A stretch of 64,000 bases of DNA from Cymodocea nodosa (Eukaryota > Streptophyta > Magnoliopsida > Alismatales > Cymodoceaceae), in the NCBI GenBank assembly GCA_036874045.1, contig CM072336.1, positions 20,765,001 to 20,829,000 on the forward strand, read 5' to 3'. Position numbers and translations under genes: made by a program. The notes beneath the pieces are model-generated. The model was not told where the DNA came from. It did no database searches and saw only the letters and a list, made by a program, of their open reading frames with translations. Positions within the stretch are counted from its first letter, which is position 1, and each line of letters starts with the position of its first letter. Shown here piece by piece: positions 55,251 to 64,000 of this stretch.

Positions 55251-58200
55251 ATGGCATATGCTTATGCTCAAAGATTTCTGAAACCTATAGTTAGCATATG
55301 TGAATTCTACAATTTGGAAGGTCATGACATCTCTGATTATTTGAAATTAAGATGATTGCAGATGTTTGATCACATGAACAACAAATGAATTATATTCAAT
55401 ATAATAGAGCTGAGTATGAGAATCCTATAGTTTATCCAACTAATGGTTAGTTTAGAATGTGCAATATGTTGAGAGACAAGGAAGTTTGGGATAGGTATGA
55501 CAGACTAGAGCGTAGTTTAGAGCAAAACATGGACAAACTGGAAGAATACATGTATTAGCAAGAAGAAGTCAACTAATTAAATTATAAGGAAGAATATTCA
55601 GAACCTAAAATTGATATCATATACGAAACTGAAAAAATCATAATGAAAATTGATCAAAAATTGAATGCAATGAGACTAGATGATCTAGAAAGAAAATTAA
55701 AAGCATTGGATGAATTTACAAAGACATTACAAGTTATGTAACAGGAAAACACAAATGAAAACTTTAAGGTTACAAATGTGCATAATTTGCAAGACATATA
55801 CAAAAGAAAATACCAATGCAATAGAATTTAAAGAATGTAAGTTAAAACTAGAAATAATTGAAGATCAAAATCATGAAAATGAAATACAAGAACATCATGA
55901 AAGTAATGAAAATCTGAAAGATGTATGTATAATATTATGATCTAGAACAGATATACCACCAAGAATTCAAAAAGAAAGTAATGTGAAGGTGGATAAGAAC
56001 AAAATTCAAAATGATAATGAAAATGTAATATTTGAAAACATAGAAACCAATGAAGAAAAATCTGATTCTGAAAATGAGATAAAAAATGATCAAATGAATG
56101 AAATGAAAGAAAAAGAATCTTGTAAATCACAATCATTAGCACCCTATCCTGAAAGATTACAACAAACATTTCCTAAAAAATAAGAAAAAATTAGAGAAAT
56201 TTTTGAAAAAATACAAGTTAACATTCCCTTGTTAGACTTATTATAGAAAATGCCACCTTGTGCTAAATTTCTTAAGGATTGGCGTACTAAGAAAAGAGAG
56301 AAAAAAGTTTTAAGGAAAGTCCTTTTAGCTGAGCAAAGTAGTTCCCTATTTCTGCCACAAATTCCTAAAGAGTTATCTGATCCTAGAATCTTTATTATAT
56401 CATGCACCATGAGAAATACTATTCTAGAAAGTACCTTAATAGACCTAGGTTCAAGTATAAATGTTATGCCTAATGATATATTTGCATCCTTAGGATTAGA
56501 AGGCTTAATCCCTACTAGGATTGTCATTCAATTAGCTGATAGAAGTATAAGATATCCTAAGGGAAAAATAGAAGATGTCCTAATTAAAATCAATAATTTC
56601 ATATATCCCATTGATATTGTGATTTTGGATTCTCAACAAATTAAGCATCAAAATCATGATACATCTTTAATTTTGGGAAGGCCATTCTTAGCAACATCAG
56701 TGGCTGTTATAAATTGTAAAACTAGAGTGATGAAGTTAGCATATGGTAATGAGGATACTCAATTAAACATTTTTAAATCAGAAAAGTTTGAGGAGTTAGA
56801 AATGTCCTTACATACTATAGACTTTTTAGAGAATGAAGGAGATATGGTAGATGATGTGATTCAAGAAGAATTAAATAGGCAACTAGATTCTGAAACTTTA
56901 GAAGTAAGTGAAAGCATAGATGTAGAATGATATCAAGAAGAGTTTTATATAGAAGATGAAAATATTCAATTAGGAGCTCTAGCTTTTGATGGTCAACATT
57001 TAGAATTAAAACCTTTACCTCTTGAATTAACCTATATATTTCTGGAAGAAAAACGAACATGTTCAATCATTATTGCTTTAGATTTAAAAGATGATCAAAT
57101 TTCTAAATTAAAAGATGTAGTAAAAACTTATAAAGAAGCAATAGGATGGACTATGACTGATATAAAAGGGTTAAGTGCAACTATATGCTGTCACCACATA
57201 TATTTAGAAGAGAATGCTAAACTAGTTAGAATTCCTAAGAGGAGATTAAATCCAAACCTTAAAGAAGTAGTCAGGAAGGAAATAGTGAAATGGTTAGATA
57301 ATGATAAAATTTATTCGATATTTGATAGCTCATGGGTTACTCCAATCCATGTAGTTCCCAAGAAATTAGGATTAACAGTTATTAGGAATGAAAGTTAGGA
57401 CTTGATACCTACTAAAATCCAATCAGGCTGGAGAGTGTGTATAGACTATAGAAAATAGAATGTTGTTACTAGGAAAGATCATTTTCCCTTACCCTTTATG
57501 GATCAAATGCTAGAGAGATTAGCAAGGTAAGAATATTTTTGTTTCCTAGACAGATACTCAAGATATAACCAAATTCCAATAGCATTAGAGGATCAAGAGA
57601 AAATAGCTTTCACATGTCCTAATGGAACTTATGCTTTTAAGAGAATACCATTTGGATTATGCAATGTACTAGCTACCTTTCAAAGGTGTATGTAGGACAT
57701 ATTCACTAGAATGACTGAAGATTTTTTAGAAATATTTATAGATGATTTTATTGTATATGGAACTTCATATGAAGTATGTTTAAACAATTAAGACCAAGTA
57801 TTAAACTACTATGTGGAAAAAATCTAGTTCTAAATTGGGAAAAATGTCACTTCATGGTTAAACAAGGAATAGTCTTGGGACAGGTTTCAAAGAAAGGGTT
57901 GGAAGTCGATAAAGCTAAAATAGAAGTAATTTCTAATCTACTAGAACCTAAATCAATAAAAGATATTAGATCATTTCTAGGATATATAGGATTTTATAGA
58001 AGATTTATTAAAGATTTTAGCAAAATAGCTAGACCTTTAACTAATCTATTAAAAGATGTCCCATTTAACTTTGATAAAAATTGCAAAGAAGCATTTTTCA
58101 AGCTTAAAACTAGCTTAATTTCAACTCCTATAATACATGCACCTAATTGTAGCCATCCATTTGAATTAATGTGCGATGCATCTGATTTTGTTGTAGGACA

Positions 58201-59887
58201 ATGTTAGGACAGAAGATAGAAAAATCTCCTAGAGTGATTCATTATGTAAGAAAAACTTTAAATGATGCTCAAGTTAATTATACAACTATTGAAAAAGAAC
58301 TATTAACTATTGTGTTTGCCTTAGAAAAGTTTAGATCATATCTGATTGGAGCTAAAGTGATAGTATACATGGATCATTTAACTTTAAAACACTTAATAGT
58401 AAAGAAAGAGACTAAACTTAGATTGATCCAATGGATACTATTATTACAAGAATTTGATCTAGAAATTAAAGATGAAAAAGGTTGTGAAAATATACATCAT
58501 TTATCAAGATTACAAATAGAAAAATCAAATATTGAAATTAATGATAATTTTCCTGATGAACAATTAATGACCATAAAAATAATGCCTTGGTATGCAAACA
58601 TAGCTAATTACTTAGTTACTAGTTTAACACCTAAAGATTGGAATAGACAAGATAAGAAATTGTTCTTTTCAAGAGTAAAAAATTACTATTGGGAAGACCC
58701 CTACTTATTTAAAAAATGTCCTGATCTAGTTTTAAGGAGGTGCGTTCTAGAAACTGAATATTAGAGCATATTATTTTTCTGTCATGACCAAGCATGTGAA
58801 GGACATTTTGGTTTAGGGAAAACTGTTACCAAAATTCTACAATGTGGATTCTATTGGCTAACACTATTCAAAGATGCTCATAAATATTGCTTAAGTGTTT
58901 AAGATGTCAACAAATAGGAAAGATATCAAAGAGGAATATGTTGCCTCTGAATCCTATTGTTGAAGTTGAAATCTTTGATGTGTAAGGAATAGATTTTATG
59001 GGTCCATTTCCTATGTTTAATCAATCTAATTATATATTGTTAGGAGTGGATTATGTATTTAAATGGGTAGAAGTTATTCCTACAAAAACTAATGACAACA
59101 AAGTGGTAATATATTTTATAAGAACGAATATAATTGCTAGATTTGGAATACCTAACGCTATTGTTAATGATAGAGGAACTCATTTTTATAATAAAAGTTT
59201 TGGAGCCTTAATGAAGAAATATGGAGTAAATCACAAAATTGCAACATCATATCATCCGCAAACAAGTGGACAAGTAAAAAGTGCAAACAAACAAATTAAG
59301 TTAATCTTAGAAAAGTAGTAAATCCTACTAGAAAAGATTGGGCTAATAGATTAATAGATGCACTTTGGGCTTATAGAACTACTTATAAGACAAGCTTAGG
59401 TATGTCACCTTTTAGACTAGTATATGAAAAAAGTTGCTATTTACCAGTTGAAATTGAACATAAAGCTTATTGGGTATTAAAAACTCTGAACACTAATTTA
59501 AATCAAGCTGTTGAAAATAGAAAAATACAATTGATTAAATTAGAAGAATTTAGGAATGAAGCTTATTCGAAAACTATAAAAGAAAAAGAGAAAATAAAGT
59601 TCTAGCATGACAAGAAAATTATTCCAAAAACTTTTGAAATAGGACAAGAAGTATATCGTTACATGACTAAACTTCATAACCATCTAGAAAAATTAAGATC
59701 TAGATGGGGAAGACCTTACATAATTTGAAATATTTATCACTATGGAGCAATTGAAATTGAAAATCCTAAAACTCAGAATATATTTAAAGTAAATGGACAC
59801 AGACTTAGACCTATTCTGAAAATTTCAAAAAGTTCTTTTGGAATTATAGAAGAAGTAAGAGTAGAGGACTACTCGAGCTTTGCTTAA
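55251..59887 (+). pseudogene. F2 copy C pol: knuckle, protease, RT, RNase H, integrase
   Basis: Starts MAYAYAQRFLKP. The knuckle is C-x2-Y-x4-H-x4-Y (CEFYNLEGHDISDY). An acidic linker follows, then protease in an open frame 56250-56930 with LIDLGSSINVMP and [19 protein letters not shown] has stops and FIDDF. RNase H keeps MCDASDF, then shifts frame near 58200. Integrase keeps NDRGTHFYN (Ser to Asn before the catalytic Asp) and TSGQVKSANKQIK, in which the catalytic Glu is Lys. The integrase would be dead even without the stops. Confidence 0.9.
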
Positions 59888-60296
59888 AAAAAAAAAAAAA
59901 CTTATTTTGAAGTTAGTCACGATTCAATCAAAAGAAATTATCGATTTTACTGAAACATATATTGCAAGAAAAATTTTGTTACGGTCACACCAAAAGGATC
60001 CATCGGTTTGATCGAAATATAAAAATATAAAAAAATCTATATATTATATTAAGTAAAATGTTGGTTTCACCGAAGTATGATATCGATTCAACCAGTAGTA
60101 AAAAGAAGAAGTAAGTATTTAATTTCGGTTCAACCAAGGAATATAACAGTTTGACCAAAATTCTAAAAGGTTGAAAAATTAAGAGTCAGTCAAACTGAAA
60201 ATTCTTCAGTCTAGACTAAATTAAAAATTATTATTTTAAGTACTTTTATTAATTATAACTTTACGGGAAGGAGTTACGCTTAACTCCATTGAGTCT
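59888..60296 (+). other. F2 copy C integrase-env spacer, left part
   Basis: Carries CTTCGGT-class units (59920-60210). The GTTGAGTTA part resumes beyond the solo LTR at 62362. The left duplication AGTCT is at 60292-60296. Confidence 0.75.
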
Positions 60297-62361
60297 TGTA
60301 TTGATTTGTGAACTTCTATTTGTTAAGCGACATTAGAAGACTTGTTTAATTTGCTTTTATGCTTATATCAATAAATACTTTTAGAAGTAAACAAACAACC
60401 TTTCACACAAATTAGATATTAATTTCAATTTATATTTTAACTGCAAGTGCACACTGTATATTGTATTTGTGTGCAAGTACAGGTCGATGTCACAGAGATT
60501 AAGTAAGAATTGTGTATTGTTCCAATTTTTATATTAGAGTTTATATGTGTTCAGTTAAGCACTCCGTTGAGTTAAGGTTAACACAACGGACTTAGTTCAT
60601 GGAGTTACGACTAACTCAACGGACTTAGTTCGTGGAGTTATGACTAACTCAACGGACTTAGTTCGTGGAGTTATGGCTAACTCAATGGACTAACCTCGTG
60701 GACTTAAGTTAACTCCACGAGCCTATCTTTCCAGTTAAATACTGATATTTACAAAGGAATTCGGCCAACCATTGGGTGGTTCCATAGAATGTAAATAACA
60801 TCAATTAAGCTCTTTAATGTTAGTTAATATTAAATTTATCATTAAGCAACACTAACATTTAGATATTTCAAACAGTAACCATTAAAATCTTTAAGTATCT
60901 AGAACGAATCAATTTCAGTAAACAATAAAACTATTTTCTATTTTCTGAATCAAACGAACATAAAACATTCACAATACTGACAATGATAACATTAATCATG
61001 ATACAAAACAAATAATACAACACTCTAATACTAAATGTAAACACAGATAATTTGTTGTTTTTGGTATTTTTGTTTTGATATGTTCTTGAAGATGAGCGAA
61101 AGGTGAAATGTAAAAATCTCTATCAATAGTAAAAACTTCCATCACTACATGCAACGCCATTACACCACTAAAAACTTAATCACTTACAATCTTACCTTCT
61201 CTCCCTATAGAATCACGAATCAAGAATTGTAAGATGATCTCCTCTTCAGCATACTGGCATCAACCCGAAACCAAGGTTAAAGGCTTTACAATCTCCTAAG
61301 ATATAAGTCAGTGCTTGGTGAAAAATGGCTTCCCTTCCCACGACGCAATCACTCTTCACAGTGGTTGTCAGTCACTGTGTTTGGCTCGGAATCGACCTGC
61401 CATTAGGAAAGTATCCTCATAGACCTCCGATGGTTGGTGATTTTGGTGGTGGTGTGGAGCTTTAAGGAACTTTCGACGCTTCCTGTTGTTAGCGTGGTTC
61501 TCCACCTCTACACACACACTTTCTTTGTCTTTCTCCTCTTCTTTATATTTCTTTCTATAGTAACTACTTTTGCTTAGATGATCGGTTGGATTTCCTTCAT
61601 TCATATCAACGATGGTGATTTCTTTTTCATTCCACAAGTGAATTCCTGCGTGATACGTGTAATCGTGGTTTTCCTTTGAATGTCCTGTTTTTACAACTGC
61701 TACAGTGGCATATTAGAAAATAAATGGTCTGTGGAGTTACAGATAACTCAACAGACTTACTTCATTGATTTAACTATAAAACACGTGCAATAAAGAAATA
61801 ACTAGTTTAGATGTTTCGGATACTTACAAACCTTAACTATCTAAAACTTATATGCATTTTGGATAGTTAGCACCTAACCTTCCGAAAGATAACTTAAGTC
61901 AAGTTTCCAAAATGCGACACGTGTCCTCAAGCAGTTTTATGATAAAAAGCTATTTCGGATACTTAAAAATCTAATTATCCCATGCTCAGATGTATTTCGG
62001 ATAGTTACCAAATAACTTACCGAACATTCACTTAAGTCATGCATTATAGTTTCAACACATGTACTCCAAGAAATAATAAAATATTCTTCTATCGTTAAAA
62101 ACATAACTGTTTGGTACATGCAATATAACTCTTCGAAATAACAAAAAATTCAGATCCTTAAGAATTAAAAACCTGTAACTTACCGACAGTTCAGAAATGT
62201 ACTAAATTAATGTTAATTTCCTGAAATTATGCAGATTCTTTCATTAAAGCATATAACAATGCAATTATAACATAATGGCTTAATTCTTATATGATAAGCT
62301 AAATAGTATGGAATTAACCATCATTTAATCGTTAATATTATGCACTTTTTCATTCTAAACA
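60297..62361 (-). repeat. F2 solo LTR inserted into copy C in opposite orientation
   Basis: 2,065 bp, TGTATTG to TCTAAACA on the plus strand, flanked by perfect AGTCT duplications (60292-60296 and 62362-62366). It carries four GTGGAGTTA-N-TAACTCAACGGACT units in tandem (60560-60720) and GGATAGTTA units (61810-62010). No internal region remains. Confidence 0.92.
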
Positions 62362-62366
62362 AGTCT

Positions 62367-62648
62367 AGGATAAGTTAACGAGCTTACTCTGTTGAGTTAA
62401 CTATAACTCAATGGAGTACTGTAGTTAAGTCCACAAACTTAGTCCATAGAGTTAATCGTAATTCCACGGAGAAGTGAGTGAGATAGCGAGAGTTTGCACA
62501 GGAAAATGACCCGATTACTTGCCTAAAACTTAGGGTTTATTTATACTAAAACTTAGAGTTTGGGGGCATTATCCGTAGAATCATTTAGAACTTAAAACAG
62601 TGAAGATCAGAGCGATTCTGTTTCGTTCTGTCACACCACGAGGTCAAG
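62367..62648 (+). other. F2 copy C integrase-env spacer, right part
   Basis: TCTGTTGAGTTAACTATAAC and similar units at 62390-62480, then the leader of the env-like ORF. Confidence 0.7.
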
Positions 62649-63566
62649 ATGATACTAGAGTTCTGGGAGGAAGTTGACACCATGAGATTTCTCAGAGAAT
62701 CAGAAGAATGGCATACAAGACAAAAGATCAAGAACACAACTCAAGAAAAAGAACTACAAAATGTAGAATTTGACATGTTCTATTGGAGGAAAGTTTTAGT
62801 AGATTTAGATATTAAGATACCTCAGATTGTAGAAACAAGGATTAAGGTAGCAACAAAAGTTGTAATAAATAGAGAAAGAAAAATAAGACCAAACAATGAA
62901 GTTGCCCTAGAATTGATCCGACACAAGTCCAGATTATGGTTTATATGACATATTAGTGGACATGCCTGGTGGGCAATCTAGGAGCAACAGAGGAAAGCAG
63001 CTGAAGAACTTGCAACTGAAGAGCCGATTGCTAAAAGACCTGTTACTAAGGAACAACAGGTAGGACCTTCAATTCCACCACTTAAACCACTAGAAAGGGT
63101 GGTAGTTATGGGGTATTTTATTGAAGAAGAGTTAAAAGAATTTGAGGAACTTGTTCGAGTTGGGAAAAATCAAAGAGAATCAGAAGATTTGGCAATAGCT
63201 AAAGTACATCTAGTGTTTGATGCACTTCACAAAAGGAGAGCCATAAAAAAGTTGAAGGCCCAATACAAAGTTAAAGTTGAACAGCATCAAGAAGCCACTA
63301 CCATAACTACTGCAAGAGAAACTAAAGTTGGTCCTTCGAGACCAATAATTATAAAAAGAGTAAAATAGGAAGAGCCAGTACCTGTGGTTCGAGGGCCTGT
63401 AGAGCCTATTTTAGTAGATTTAATCTTAAAGGAGGAAGAGGAAGACCAGACACAACTATTTAGAGGAAGGAAAGGAAAAGAGAGTACTTGAAACTCTTGT
63501 AGAGATTAAACCTGAGCTTAAAATATCAGAAGGGCCTGTAGAGCCCATTTTTGTAGACCTGCTATT
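62649..63566 (+). pseudogene. F2 copy C env-like ORF, N-terminal part
   Basis: From ATG 62649, 99 residues are open (EFWEEVDTMRFL, KIRPNNEVALELIRHKSRLW). After a stop a second open piece (63099-63368) has VGKNQRESEDLAIAKVHLVF and KLKAQYKVKVEQHQ. Two acidic SUMO-interaction-like stretches follow (ILVDLILKEEEED near 63408; IFVDLL at 63549, cut). It ends at the copia LTR. Confidence 0.75.
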
Positions 63567-64000
63567 TGTTAGGACAAGCAGTACAGGTGTGGAGTATGCC
63601 ACAAGAAGTCCAGGTTCAATCGGAAGCTTGTTAACAGTAAGTATCCAGTAGATTTATATGTTTGGTAGGTTATAGACCTAAGTATTCGAAAATAAAGTTT
63701 CAGTCAAAGGCTTTGAGCTGATTATCCAAAAGTTAGAAGATTTCAGAGGCTTACTAGTTGTAACCATCCGAAATGACTTAAAAGACACTTAAGTGGACGA
63801 TTAGACAATTATGAAGCTAAGTATCCAAAAATCAGACACTTAAGTGGATCTTCGGATAGTTAAGAAGCCAAGTATCCGAAAAGTAGAGACTTAAGTGGAT
63901 TTTTGGATAGTTAGGTAGTAACTATCCGAAAATCATAAGTTTTTGGAAGGTTAATGGCAGAACCTTCCAAAATGACTAAAGAGACACTTAAGTGAGTTTT
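63567..64000 (+). repeat. Copia-1-type LTR, start only
   Basis: TGTTAGGACAAGCAGTACAG onward matches the reverse complement of 42175 downward. It contains GGATAGTTA/AACTATCCGAAAA units from about 63630 to the window end. The element continues beyond the window. Confidence 0.9.

Larger units (their letters stand above)
53043..63566 (+). mobile_element. F2 copy C, interrupted by a solo LTR and 3'-truncated
   Basis: 5' LTR 53043-55151, primer site, pol 55251-59887, palindrome spacer, then an inverted solo LTR of the same family at 60297-62361, then the rest of the spacer and the env-like N-terminus up to 63566. There a copia-1-type LTR begins. The first LTR bases (TAATCAG for TGTTTAG) are mutated and no duplication could be identified. 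Confidence 0.85.

Noticed and set aside
1..64000. Caulimovirus-type endogenous pararetrovirus
   Set aside because: All RT regions lie in LTR-bounded elements with integrase; no movement-protein or coat-protein motif was seen.
1..64000. tRNA, rRNA or snoRNA genes
   Set aside because: Only tRNA-complementary primer sites were found; no cloverleaf or rRNA sequence was recognised by eye.

Overview
The window is repeat-rich, AT-rich nuclear DNA of a flowering plant. Almost all of it is LTR retrotransposons nested in one another and in PIF/Harbinger DNA-transposon remnants. No ordinary single-copy host gene, rRNA, tRNA or CRISPR array was recognised. The plant assignment rests on Athila/Tat-type Ty3 elements with tRNA-Asp-like primer sites, Tork- and SIRE-type Ty1/copia elements, and a plant F-box gene. 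The species cannot be told.

Layout. (1) 1-348 and 10417-11173 are two halves of a decayed copia element (copia-0), split by a young Ty3 element F1 (349-10411, target duplication ATGGG/ATAGG). F1 has intact protease and RT-RNaseH-integrase ORFs. (2) 11174-13188 and 29118-29738 are PIF/Harbinger sequence carrying the end of a Myb/SANT-like gene. They are split by copy A of a second Athila-like family, F2. Copy A lies on the minus strand at 13189-29117, 15.9 kb, with target duplication ACTTG. (3) 29739-38997 is F2 copy B, plus strand, head to head with A and 3'-truncated against a copia element. (4) 38998-42175 is copia-1 (minus, Tork-like, truncated). 42176-43014 is unassigned. (5) 43129-51662 is copia-2 (plus, SIRE-like, full length but decayed), with a 373-bp foreign solo LTR in its gag. 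(6) 51663-53042 is a Harbinger fragment (Myb-like gene and transposase C-terminus). (7) 53043-63566 is F2 copy C, broken by an inverted F2 solo LTR (60297-62361) and ended by a copia-1-type LTR at 63567.

Main point of interest. In both F1 and F2 the Gag region lies downstream of integrase (in F2 also downstream of an Athila env-like ORF). The 5' ORF has no capsid: it starts with an unusual C-Y-H-C knuckle and runs straight to protease. Both 3' Gag reading frames end where Gag normally meets protease. In F1 a GTATGT splice-donor-like site overlaps the Pol start codon, and an acceptor-like site lies directly before the Gag ATG, so splicing could choose between Pol and Gag. F2 copy A also carries a nearly intact F-box gene between Gag and its 3' LTR.

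A second theme is non-coding. Imperfect palindromic units built on AGTTA...TAACT fill the LTRs of two copia families and of F2, and related unit families fill the F2 spacers. All assignments come from reading motifs by eye, without database searches.
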